Positions 50,443-58,436 of a stretch of DNA of 64,000 nt are shown here, piece by piece. The stretch's first letter is position 1, and each line of letters starts with the position of its first letter. The DNA is from Halorarius litoreus (GTDB lineage Archaea > Halobacteriota > Halobacteria > Halobacteriales > Haloarculaceae): positions 310,001 through 374,000 of the forward strand of contig NZ_CP101454.1 of the NCBI RefSeq assembly GCF_024362405.1, in the 5' to 3' direction. A model generated the notes under the pieces. The model was not told where the DNA came from. It made no database searches and saw only the letters and a program-made list of their open reading frames with translations. Both the position numbers and the translations under genes were made by a program.

Positions 50443-53400
50443 TCAGCACTCGGACCAGCCGCAGCCCTGACAGGTCTTGCAGCCCTCGCTCATCGCGAGC
50501 GACATCGCCCCGCACTCGGGGCATTCGGGTGACTCGCCAGCGGCGAGCAGGGAGTCCGTCGCATCCGTCTTCGCCGCCGCGCCGCCGTCGGTCTCCTTCT
50601 CGACCGGCTCGCGGTTCGGGTCCGACTCGGTCTTCGACTGTGCCGTGTCCGCGGCCTCCGAGAGGCTCTGCTGCTGCGGGTACGGCTTGTCGATCTCGTC
50701 GTCGAGGTAGCGCTGGAGCGCCGTGCCGATGGCGTCCGGGATGGAGTTGATCTGCTCACCCTTGTCCCACGCGACCTTCGGCGACCGGATGCCCCGAAGT
50801 TCGCCGGCGATCTCCTGCGGGTCGACACCCGAGCGCAGCGCCGTCGAGATGGTCTTGGCGAGCGCCTCGGTGAACGAGGCCGTGAAGCCACCGGAGTTGC
50901 CGATGGTCGCGAACAGCTCGAACGGTCGCTCGCGCTCGGCGTCCTCGTTGATGGTGACGTAGAGCTTGCCGTAGCCCGTGTCGATGCGCTGGGTGACGCC
51001 GTGCAGGAGGTCCGGACGGGACTGCTTCTCGGCGTAGACGTGCGGCTCGACGTCGAACAGCTCGTCGAAGTCGGCTTCGAGCGCCGCTGCGACCTGCTCG
51101 TTGTCGAGGAACCCTTCGACGCCGCCGAAGATCTCCTCGATCTTCTCGACGATGAGTGCCGCAGCCTCGTCTTCGTCCATGTCCTCGGAGAACTCGGCGT
51201 TGTCTGCTCTCGTCGTGAGCACCTGCTTCGAGCGCGTGCCGTCGCGGTAGACGGTGACGCCCTTCCCGCCGTTGTCGTAGATGTAGCGGTACACCTCGTC
51301 CATGTCCTCCTTCGAGGCGGAGTTCGGGAAGTTACAAGTCTTCGAGATGGCCGAGTCGACGCCCTCCTGACAGGCACACTGCACGGCGGCGTGCTGTTTG
51401 CCCGTCAGGTCGGCTGTGATGACGAACAGTTCACCGATGGCGTCCGGCACCGTCGAGAGCCCCTCGACGCCGTCGAACTCGTTTGCCGCCATCTGCTCCT
51501 GGGCCTCGCGCTTGACGGCGTCGATGTCGATGTCGTTCGCCTGCAGCGTGCGCAGGAAGTAGTCGTCGAACTCGACGAGCATCTCGTCGCCCTGGACGTC
51601 GTCGGAGACGTTCTTGTAGTAGGCGACGTTGTAGATGGGCTCACAGCCGCCCGTCGTGTTCCCGACCATCGAGGTCGTGCCGGTCGGCGCGATGGTCGTC
51701 GTGTTGTGGTTGCGAACCGGGAAGCCGTCTGCCCAGTCGTCCGCATCCAGACCGGTCTGCTTCTCGAACCACTCGCGGTACTCCGTGGGGTTGGCGTACT
51801 TCGAGTCGGCCCAGTCCTCGAAGGGACCGCGCTCCTCGGCGAGTTCGTGGCTGGCCCACTTCGAGCCGTGGTTGATGTGGGTCATCAGCTGGCGGGCGAC
51901 CTCGTTGCCCTCCTCGCTGCCGTAGGGGATGCCGAGCTGGATGTAGAGCTGGGCGAGCCCCATAATGCCGAGACCGATCTTCCGCATCTCCCGGACCTTC
52001 TGTTCGATCTGGGGGACCGGGAAGTCGGACATCGTGACGACGTTCTCGAGGAAGCGCGTGCCGAGTTCGATGCGTCGGTCGAACTCCTCGACGTCGATGG
52101 CCTCCTCGAGGAATGCGTCGACGGCCTCGGCGTGGGTGTCGTACTCGTCGGCGTGCTCGGCCGACCAGACACGCCAGTCGGGGGCGTCGAGATCCGCGAG
52201 CGTCGAGAGGTTGATGTGCCCGAGGTTACAGGCCTCGTACTCCTCGAGCGGCTGTTCGCCACAGGGGTTCGTGGCGAGGATGCGGTGGTCGGGGTGCTTC
52301 TCGACGTCGAACGAGTGCTCCTTGTTGACGCGCTCGAGGTAGATGACGCCCGGTTCGCCGTTCTCGTGGGCGCCGTCGACCATGCGGTCCCAGATGAGCT
52401 GGGCGTCGATGGCGAGCGGCTCGCCGACCTCGACCTCGTCGCCGAGGCCGTACCGCGAGTACATCTCCTTCGTCTCCTCGCTGGCGATGTGGGGCTTCTC
52501 GGTGCGGGGGTTCTCGAAGACGAACTCCTCGCCGTTGTAGAGCGCCTCCATGAAGTCGTCGGTGACACCGACGGAGATGTTGAAGTTCGAGAGGTGGCCC
52601 TCGACAGCATTGCGAAGGTGCTTGGGGACGCGGCCGTCCTCGTCGATGAGGCCGCGTGCTTCTTCCAGGGCCTCGGAGAACGTGGTGTAGGTGTAGTCGT
52701 CGGGGTCGTTGAGGCGCAGGCAGTGCGCGAGCGAGACGTCCTTGTTCTTCGAGTGGATGAACTCGATGACGTCCGGGTGCGAGACGCGCATGACGCCCAT
52801 CTGGGCGCCGCGGCGCGTGCCACCCTGCGCGATGGTTTCGCACATCTGGTCGAACGTCTCCATGAACGTCATCGGGCCGCTGGCGATGCCGCCGGTGGAG
52901 CCGACGGCGTCACCGAAGGGGCGGAGCTTCCAGAAGGCGTAGCCCATGCCGCCACCGGACTGGAACACCTCGGCAGCCTCCTTCGCCGTCTGGTGGATAT
53001 CCGTGAGGTCGTCCGCCGGCGAGTCGACGAAACACGCCGACAGCTGCTGGAGTTCGTCGCCCGCGTTCATCAGCGTCGGCGAGTTCGGGATGAAGGAGAG
53101 CTGTTCCATCAGCTCCTGGAACTCCCCGGCTTTGGTCTCGACGTGGTCGCGGATCCCGTCGGGGAGCTCCGGGACGACCGTGTCGTAGGCGAACTTGTTG
53201 ACGTTGTAGACGGTCAGCGTGGTCTCGGCGTCGTCCTCGGCCGTGGTGCCGGCGCCGAAGACCTCGGCGGCGAGCTCGTCGCGCCGCGGGTGGTCCGGCT
53301 TGAGCTGGGCCGGCGTGACGGTGACCTCGACGCCGCGGCGCTCGCTCTCGAAGACGGCCTCGGCGAGCGCGATGTTCTTCGCGACCCGCGCGAAGAGGTC

Positions 53401-53562
53401 CTCCTGAGTTTCGATCAGGTCCCCGTTGTGGTCCTTGCGGAGGTAGCGGGCGGGGAGGATGTTGTTGTAGGCGTTGCTCGTGAGGCGCTCCTCGAGCGTG
53501 TCGCCCTCGGTTCGTTTGATGGGGAGCGAGAGTTCGTCGGCGGAGAGGTCCGCGTCCGACAT
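50443..53562 (-). CDS. nrdJ: adenosylcobalamin-dependent (class II) ribonucleoside-diphosphate reductase
   Basis: A 1039-aa enzyme that reduces ribonucleotides using an adenosylcobalamin-derived radical. RNR landmarks: SACFVDSPADDLTDIHQTAK, GGGMGYAFWKLRPFGDAVGS, ATNPCGEQPLEEYEACNLGH and PTGTTSMVGNTTGGCEPIYN. The C-terminal part has an acidic/Ser linker and a zinc ribbon (CPECG and CQGCGWSEC) typical of class II NrdJ. No intein is seen. Vitamin B12 dependence follows from the class. A 24-codon leader ORF overlaps its start (TGATG). The gene is alone on its strand. Confidence 0.95.
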   Translation of the reverse strand: MSDADLSADELSLPIKRTEGDTLEERLTSNAYNNILPARYLRKDHNGDLIETQEDLFARVAKNIALAEAVFESERRGVEVTVTPAQLKPDHPRRDELAAEVFGAGTTAEDDAETTLTVYNVNKFAYDTVVPELPDGIRDHVETKAGEFQELMEQLSFIPNSPTLMNAGDELQQLSACFVDSPADDLTDIHQTAKEAAEVFQSGGGMGYAFWKLRPFGDAVGSTGGIASGPMTFMETFDQMCETIAQGGTRRGAQMGVMRVSHPDVIEFIHSKNKDVSLAHCLRLNDPDDYTYTTFSEALEEARGLIDEDGRVPKHLRNAVEGHLSNFNISVGVTDDFMEALYNGEEFVFENPRTEKPHIASEETKEMYSRYGLGDEVEVGEPLAIDAQLIWDRMVDGAHENGEPGVIYLERVNKEHSFDVEKHPDHRILATNPCGEQPLEEYEACNLGHINLSTLADLDAPDWRVWSAEHADEYDTHAEAVDAFLEEAIDVEEFDRRIELGTRFLENVVTMSDFPVPQIEQKVREMRKIGLGIMGLAQLYIQLGIPYGSEEGNEVARQLMTHINHGSKWASHELAEERGPFEDWADSKYANPTEYREWFEKQTGLDADDWADGFPVRNHNTTTIAPTGTTSMVGNTTGGCEPIYNVAYYKNVSDDVQGDEMLVEFDDYFLRTLQANDIDIDAVKREAQEQMAANEFDGVEGLSTVPDAIGELFVITADLTGKQHAAVQCACQEGVDSAISKTCNFPNSASKEDMDEVYRYIYDNGGKGVTVYRDGTRSKQVLTTRADNAEFSEDMDEDEAAALIVEKIEEIFGGVEGFLDNEQVAAALEADFDELFDVEPHVYAEKQSRPDLLHGVTQRIDTGYGKLYVTINEDAERERPFELFATIGNSGGFTASFTEALAKTISTALRSGVDPQEIAGELRGIRSPKVAWDKGEQINSIPDAIGTALQRYLDDEIDKPYPQQQSLSEAADTAQSKTESDPNREPVEKETDGGAAAKTDATDSLLAAGESPECPECGAMSLAMSEGCKTCQGCGWSEC

Positions 53563-53636
53563 CACTCTGCCCTCCGGCCGTGTACGGCCTCGTACCCGGC
53601 GATGCTGCTGTTCACGTGGAGATGTATCGCGTTCAT
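53562..53636 (-). CDS. short upstream ORF coupled to nrdJ
   Basis: ATG 53636 opens a 24-codon frame, MNAIHLHVNSSIAGYEAVHG followed by RRAE, that ends in TGA overlapping the nrdJ ATG (TGATG). The arrangement allows translational coupling. A GGTTATAGGGG box on the minus strand (about 53676-53686) would put the transcript start near 53654, ahead of this ORF. Coding value is unproven, and it may simply be a leader. Confidence 0.35.
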   Translation of the reverse strand: MNAIHLHVNSSIAGYEAVHGRRAE

Positions 53637-53965
53637 TCGTAACGGCGGTTTCGTTCTGCGGCGACCCCTATAACCCTGGGGATTGCGGGCGTTCGTGTCC
53701 GGCTGTCGATGGGGAACTGTAGGCACTGCTCGTTGTTCAGGGTGCGCCTTCCCCGCGCGTGGCGCGCGTGACAATACGACTCTCGTTCGCGGTTCAACAT
53801 AAGGGTGCGTAGACCGGAGTGAAAGTAGACATCTCGACTCGAAATTCGGGGCCCCTCACCCAGGTCCAGAGCCGAAGCGAAGGGGGGTTGATTCGACTCG
53901 GAACCGCCTGAGACCAACCGTCGATGGCCGCCGCGTTTAAATCAGAGGCGTGAGTCTCGTCGGGT
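53637..53965. other. spacer upstream of nrdJ and a small membrane gene
   Basis: No further gene is supported. It holds promoter-like AT boxes: CCCCTATAACCC (53676-53687, for nrdJ on the minus strand), AACATAAGGG (53797-53806) and GCGTTTAAATCAG (53932-53944, well placed for the rightward small membrane gene). A GCGCGTGGCGCGC palindrome lies at about 53756-53768. I see no convincing cobalamin riboswitch. Confidence 0.45.
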
Positions 53966-54166
53966 ATGGACCTCGTGGCCACTCCGCTCCAGCTCATCCC
54001 CGAGTTCGGGATCCCCGGCATCCTCAGTACCCTCGTCATCGTCGTCATCGCGCTGCTGGTGGCGCGTGTGCTCCTGAACGTCGCCGTGAAGGTTGCCATC
54101 GTCGCGGCGATCGTCGTCGGCGTGCTCTGGTTCTTCGGGCTGCTGCGGTTCATCCCGTTCCTCTAG
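53966..54166 (+). CDS. small two-helix membrane protein (66 aa)
   Basis: A 66-aa hydrophobic protein: MDLVATPLQLIPEFGIPGIL, then helices LSTLVIVVIALLVARVLLNV and VAIVAAIVVGVLWFFGLL. A TTTAAAT box about 28 bp upstream supports expression from a leaderless transcript. Function unknown. Its stop overlaps by 4 bp the end of the convergent DUF2892 gene. Confidence 0.7.
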   Translation: MDLVATPLQLIPEFGIPGILSTLVIVVIALLVARVLLNVAVKVAIVAAIVVGVLWFFGLLRFIPFL

Positions 54167-54429
54167 CGATAGCTGTTCCGGCCGATCGCCTCGTTCACCG
54201 GACACTTCTGGGTCTGCCCCGTGACGAACAGCACGCCCGAGAGCAGCATCGCCGTGGCCGCGACGATGGCGACGGTCGTCTGCGTCGCGGTCCACAGCTC
54301 GGCGAAGTAGGCGTACAGCGCCCAGATGGCGACGACGAGCAGCACGCTCCCGAAGGCGAACCGCGCAGTGCGCTCGCGAGCACCGACGTTGTAGTCCATC
54401 CACCATTCTACGTGGCGAGTGAACTTCAT
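54163..54429 (-). CDS. DUF2892 (YgaP-like transmembrane domain) protein
   Basis: An 88-aa protein beginning MKFTRHVEWWMDYNVGARER with two helices (FGSVLLVVAIWALYAYFAEL; VAIVAATAMLLSGVLFVTGQ) and the C-terminal KCPVNEAIGRNSY motif with its single Cys. This is the DUF2892/YgaP_TM family, often linked to rhodanese or sulfur chemistry. It stands next to the trp operon without an evident link. Confidence 0.85.
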   Translation of the reverse strand: MKFTRHVEWWMDYNVGARERTARFAFGSVLLVVAIWALYAYFAELWTATQTTVAIVAATAMLLSGVLFVTGQTQKCPVNEAIGRNSYR

Positions 54430-54443
54430 TACAACGGCGCCGA

Positions 54444-55019
54444 CTACAGCGCCGCGAGGAAGTTGTCGACGACGTCGTGGCCCACGCCCGTCAGGACGGA
54501 CTCGGGGTGGAACTGGACGCACTCGATGGGATACTCGCGGTGGCGCACGCCCATCACGAGGTCGTGACCCTCGTCGTCGGTGGTTGCGGTCACCGCGAAG
54601 CAGTCCGGTACCTCGGTCGCGACCAGCGAGTGGTACCGCCCCGCCTGAAACCCCTGGTCGAGCCCCCGGTAGACGCCCTTGCCGTCGTGGTCGACGGGAA
54701 ACGCCTTCCCGTGGATGGGCCGTGGCGCCCGGCCGATGGTGCCGCCGTACGCATAGACGGCCGCTTCGAGCCCGAGACAGACGCCCAGCGTCGGGATGTC
54801 CGTCAGTTCGCGAAACACGTCGAGCGAGACGCCCACGTCGCGGGCGTTCTTCGGGTGTCCCGGCCCCGGCGAGACGACGATGCCGTCGGGGTCGTGCCCG
54901 CGAATCTCGTCGAGCGACGCCGTGTTCTTGACGACGACGGTCTCGATGCCGTGCTGGCTCACGTACTCCACGAGGTTGTACGTGAAGGAGTCGTAGTTGT
55001 CGACGAACAGAACCTTCAT
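54444..55019 (-). CDS. trpG: anthranilate synthase glutamine amidotransferase subunit
   Basis: A 191-aa class I glutamine amidotransferase supplying ammonia to TrpE. The nucleophile is Cys81 in LGVCLGLEAAVYAYGG. His171 and Glu173 lie in VQFHPESVLTGVGHD. At the position after the nucleophile loop the usual CLGHQ reads CLGLE, so the Gln normally found there is Glu85. This is the last gene of the trpD-F-E-G operon. It overlaps trpE by 4 bp (ATGA type). Confidence 0.93.
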   Translation of the reverse strand: MKVLFVDNYDSFTYNLVEYVSQHGIETVVVKNTASLDEIRGHDPDGIVVSPGPGHPKNARDVGVSLDVFRELTDIPTLGVCLGLEAAVYAYGGTIGRAPRPIHGKAFPVDHDGKGVYRGLDQGFQAGRYHSLVATEVPDCFAVTATTDDEGHDLVMGVRHREYPIECVQFHPESVLTGVGHDVVDNFLAAL

Positions 55020-56590
55020 CGCGTCGCCTCCGGGTGTTCGGCCTCGATGGCTTCGAGCGCGGCGAGCACCCCACCCATCTTCTTCTCGGTCTCCTCGTAC
55101 TCGCTGGTCGGGTCGGAGTCCGCGACGATGCCCGCACCGGCTTGCACGGTGATGCGCTGGTCGTCGTCTTCGTCTTCCACAGTGGCGGTCCGAATCACGA
55201 TGGCGAAGTCGGCGTCGCCGTTCCACGAATAGTAGCCGACACCCCCGCCGTACAGCCCTCTGGGCGTCGATTCGAGCGCGTCGATGATCTCCATCGCGCG
55301 AATCTTCGGCGCGCCCGAAAGCGTCCCAGCAGGGAACGACGCGCGGGTGGCGTCGAACGCGTCACAGTCGGCGGCGAGTCGACCCGTCACCGTCGACTCG
55401 ATGTGCTGGACGTGGCTGTACTTCAGGACGTTCATGAACTCGTCGACGCGGACGCTGCCCGCCTCGCTCACGCGCCGGACGTCGTTGCGTGCGAGGTCGA
55501 CGAGCATCGTGTGTTCCGCGCGCTCCTTCCCGTCGGCGAGCATCTCACCGGCGAGCCGCCGGTCCTCGACGGGCGAGGAGCCGCGGTCGCAGGTGCCCGC
55601 GATGGGGTTCGCCATCACCTCGCGGCCCCGCACCGAGACGAGGGTCTCGGGGGACGCGCCCACGACCGTCAAGTCGTCGTACCCCAGCAGGTACATGTAC
55701 GGCGACGGGTTCACCGCGCGGAGCGCGCGGTAGAACCCGAGCGGGTCGACCTCCCCCCGCAACTCGCGAGTGCGGGAGATGACGCCCTGATAGATGTCGC
55801 CGTCGAGGACGTGCTCCTTGGCCTGTCGGACGGCGGCCTCGTACTCGGCCTGTGGGCCGGCAGTCTCCGACTCGCGGACGAACCCCCCCGTTTCGACCGG
55901 GCCGGCCTCGGTCAGCAGCCGCTCGACGCGCTCCGCCTCGGCTTCGAGCGACTCGTACACCGCGGCGGGGTCGTCGCTGTCGCGCAAGACGGGCGTGCAG
56001 ACGAGCGTGAGACTGTCGGCCTCGTCGTCGAACACGAGCGTCTTCGTGTTCAGAACGAACTGCGCGTCCGGGAACCGGGAGGCCGGGCGCTCGACGCCCA
56101 CCTCCTCCAGCCAGAGGTCGTAGACGGCGTCGTACGCGAGGAACCCCACGAGCCCGCCGTCGAGGTGCTGGCGCGTGGATTCGGGGAACCCGCGAAGCGC
56201 CACGTCGGGGAGCGCCGCGCGCAGGGAGTCGACGCAGTCGCCGCCGTTCGTCTCGACGAGCCCCTCGTAGCGTGAATCGAGCGTCTCGACCGTGTTCCCG
56301 TCGGGCCCGACCGTCACCACCGCGGCGGGGTCGTAGCCGACGAACGAGAACCGGGCGTGCCGGCCCGCCGAGTCGGCCGAGAACGCGCCGTCGGGGTCCG
56401 AGGAGGCGACCTTGCCTGCAGACTCCAGCAGGAACGAGTAGTCGTTGCCCTCGACCGCCGTGGTCCGGCCGGTGAGTGCGGCGTACGCGGCCAGCGGCTC
56501 GACGTCCGCGTCGAGGTCTGCGGCGACCCGGACGACACAGGGACCGTCGGCCGCGAGGTCCACGAACTCGGCGCGGGTGCGGTCGAGCAT
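55016..56590 (-). CDS. trpE: anthranilate synthase component I
   Basis: A 524-aa enzyme that makes anthranilate from chorismate with ammonia from TrpG. Chorismate-binding motifs: DIYQGVISRTRELRGEVDPL, VVGASPETLVSVRGREVMAN, PIAGTCDRGSSPVEDRRLAG, LVDLARNDVRRVSEAGSV and FPAGTLSGAPKIRAMEIID. The N-terminal half carries the feedback (tryptophan-binding) region. ATG 56590 overlaps the trpF stop (TGATG), giving translational coupling. Confidence 0.95.
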   Translation of the reverse strand: MLDRTRAEFVDLAADGPCVVRVAADLDADVEPLAAYAALTGRTTAVEGNDYSFLLESAGKVASSDPDGAFSADSAGRHARFSFVGYDPAAVVTVGPDGNTVETLDSRYEGLVETNGGDCVDSLRAALPDVALRGFPESTRQHLDGGLVGFLAYDAVYDLWLEEVGVERPASRFPDAQFVLNTKTLVFDDEADSLTLVCTPVLRDSDDPAAVYESLEAEAERVERLLTEAGPVETGGFVRESETAGPQAEYEAAVRQAKEHVLDGDIYQGVISRTRELRGEVDPLGFYRALRAVNPSPYMYLLGYDDLTVVGASPETLVSVRGREVMANPIAGTCDRGSSPVEDRRLAGEMLADGKERAEHTMLVDLARNDVRRVSEAGSVRVDEFMNVLKYSHVQHIESTVTGRLAADCDAFDATRASFPAGTLSGAPKIRAMEIIDALESTPRGLYGGGVGYYSWNGDADFAIVIRTATVEDEDDDQRITVQAGAGIVADSDPTSEYEETEKKMGGVLAALEAIEAEHPEATR

Positions 56591-57213
56591 CACTGCGCCT
56601 CCTGTGCGCGAGCGACGAACGCGCGCACGGCGTCGTGGTCTTTGACTCCCCCTTCGCTCTCGACGCCGGAGGCCACGTCCACGGCGAAGGGCTGGACGGT
56701 CTCGATCGCCTCGGTGACGTTCTCCGAGGTGAGCCCCCCGGCGAGTATCACGGGCGTGTCGAGCCCCTCGACAGCGTCGCGGGTGGCGTTCCAGTCGTGC
56801 GTGCATCCCGTTCCCCCACCACCCTCGGCGCTCGGTGTGTCGACGAGGAGCGCGTCGCCCGAATGCGCGTAGGCGGCGACCTCGTCGGTCGAGACGGCCG
56901 GGATCACCGGCCCCCGAAAGTCCATCGCGGCGACCGTGCAGTCCTGTGGGGACAGGTCGTGGGTCTGGACGGCATCGGCCCCGACGAGTTCCGCGAGCGT
57001 CACCGCCTCCGCGGCAGTGTCCGGCATAGTCACCAGCACGCTCGTCACGAACGGCGGCACCGTCTCGACGAGCTCCTCGGCTCGAGCAGGCGAGATTTCC
57101 CGAGGGGTGTCGACGTCGACCTTCACGATGAAGCCGACGGCGTCGGCGCCCGCGTCGACCGCCGCCTGCACGTCCGCTTCGCGGGTGAGCCCACACACCT
57201 TCGCGCGGACCAT
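56590..57213 (-). CDS. trpF: phosphoribosylanthranilate isomerase
   Basis: A 207-aa TIM barrel that isomerises phosphoribosylanthranilate to CdRP. Motifs: MVRAKVCGLTREADVQAAVD (catalytic Cys), GADAVGFIVKVDVDTPREIS, AELVGADAVQTHDL and VILAGGLTSENVTEAIETVQ, then PFAVDVASGVES (catalytic Asp). It starts one base from the trpD stop and its stop overlaps trpE. Confidence 0.94.
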   Translation of the reverse strand: MVRAKVCGLTREADVQAAVDAGADAVGFIVKVDVDTPREISPARAEELVETVPPFVTSVLVTMPDTAAEAVTLAELVGADAVQTHDLSPQDCTVAAMDFRGPVIPAVSTDEVAAYAHSGDALLVDTPSAEGGGGTGCTHDWNATRDAVEGLDTPVILAGGLTSENVTEAIETVQPFAVDVASGVESEGGVKDHDAVRAFVARAQEAQ

Positions 57214-57214
57214 C

Positions 57215-58246
57215 CTACGCTTCGACCTCGCCCTCGTCCGGGGCGTCGCTGGCGTCCTCACACAGGTCGGCGAGCTTGCGGGCGGCAGCGCCGGAGTCGA
57301 TGGCTTCGCGAGCGCGCTCGACCCCCTCGACGAGCGTCTCGGCTTCGCCCGCGACGTAGATGGCCGCGCCGGCGTTCGCGAGGATGATGTCGCGTTTCGC
57401 CCCGCCAACCTCGCCCGTCACGATGCCGCGCAGGTCGGCGGCGTTCGCCTCGGGCGTCCCCCCCGCGACGGCCTCGATGGGCGCACGCTCCAGCGCGAGG
57501 TCCGCGGGCGTGAGCGTGTACTCCTCGATGTCTCCACCGTCGACTTCGGCGACGACGGTCTCGTCGTGGATGGTGATCTCGTCGAGCCCGGAGCCGTGGA
57601 CGACGAGCGCGCGCTCGACGCCCAGGTGGACGAGTGCCCGCGCGAGCACGGGGACGAGGGCGGGGTCGTAGACGCCGACGACCTGTGCGTCCGCGCCCGC
57701 CGGGTTCGTCAGGGGACCGAGCACGTTGAAGATGGTGCGCATCCCGAGCTCCCGGCGCGGGCCGATGACGGCCTTCATCGCGGGGTGGAACGCGGGGGCG
57801 TGCATGTAGCCGATGCCGTCGGCCTCGATGCGGGCCTCGACCGCCTCGGGCGAGCTGTCGAGGCGCACGCCGACCGTCTCCAGCACGTCGGAGCTCCCCG
57901 ACGACGAGGAGACCGAGTAGTTACCGTGCTTGGCGACCGGGACGCCGGCGCCCGCGACGACCATCGTGCTCGTCGTCGAGACGTTGATGGTGTCGTAGTC
58001 GTCACCACCCGTCCCGCAGGTGTCGACGAGCGGCTCCCGGTCGGGGTCGATAGTGTGTGCCGCAGCGCGCATCCCCTCGGCGAACCCCGCGATCTCGGCT
58101 TCGGTCTCGCCCTTCGCCCGGAGCGCCGTCAGTAGTGCGCCGATCTGTGCCTCCGTTGCCTCCTCGAACACGAGCGATGCGGCCTCGCGAGCCTCCACCT
58201 GCGTGAGGTCCTCGCCCGCCGTCACCCGTTCGATGTACTCTTGCAT
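57215..58246 (-). CDS. trpD: anthranilate phosphoribosyltransferase
   Basis: A 343-aa enzyme joining anthranilate and PRPP. Motifs: LVDTCGTGGDDYDTINVSTT (CGTGGD), PVAKHGNYSVSSSSGSSDVL, MHAPAFHPAMKAVIGPRREL and FNVLGPLTNPAGADAQVVGV. In the KHGN loop the usual KHGNRxxSS/SGxAD is KHGNYSVSS and SGSSD. It is the first gene of the trp operon. The rest of the pathway (trpA, trpB, trpC) is not in this window, which is common for haloarchaea. Confidence 0.94.
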   Translation of the reverse strand: MQEYIERVTAGEDLTQVEAREAASLVFEEATEAQIGALLTALRAKGETEAEIAGFAEGMRAAAHTIDPDREPLVDTCGTGGDDYDTINVSTTSTMVVAGAGVPVAKHGNYSVSSSSGSSDVLETVGVRLDSSPEAVEARIEADGIGYMHAPAFHPAMKAVIGPRRELGMRTIFNVLGPLTNPAGADAQVVGVYDPALVPVLARALVHLGVERALVVHGSGLDEITIHDETVVAEVDGGDIEEYTLTPADLALERAPIEAVAGGTPEANAADLRGIVTGEVGGAKRDIILANAGAAIYVAGEAETLVEGVERAREAIDSGAAARKLADLCEDASDAPDEGEVEA

Positions 58247-58257
58247 CTGTTGTCACC

Positions 58258-58303
58258 GATGTACGCTATTGCGTTATGATGTACGAATGTGTGCATCGCA
58301 ATA
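58258..58303. promoter_or_regulatory. trp operon promoter with inverted repeat (possible operator)
   Basis: TATTGCG (58267-58273) and CGCAATA (58297-58303) form an inverted repeat with CGC/GCG extensions and a 23-nt spacer. GATGTACG is directly repeated at 58258-58265 and 58278-58285. The minus-strand TATA-like CATCATAACGC (58271-58281) lies about 27 nt from the trpD start, between these elements. A repressor that binds here would cover the promoter. Confidence 0.5.
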
Positions 58304-58436
58304 AGCGTGTCGGGGGCCGCTGGCGGGCCGGGCGAACGGCAGCGGCGACAGCGGTCGCTCCGGGATGTGGAAACCAGGGGAAGACAGGGGAAGAAACGGG
58401 GAGCGGAAGCGAGAAGCGCGTTCGAGCGGCCGGTGT

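Noticed and set aside
51001..53673. 890-codon frame on the plus strand opposite nrdJ
   Set aside because: Shadow of the reductase gene in GC-rich DNA; repetitive Val/Asp/Leu/Arg content, no recognisable domain.
53566..53800. Possible cobalamin riboswitch upstream of B12-dependent nrdJ
   Set aside because: No B12-box-like GCCACTG core or matching helices were found, and such switches are not expected in haloarchaea.
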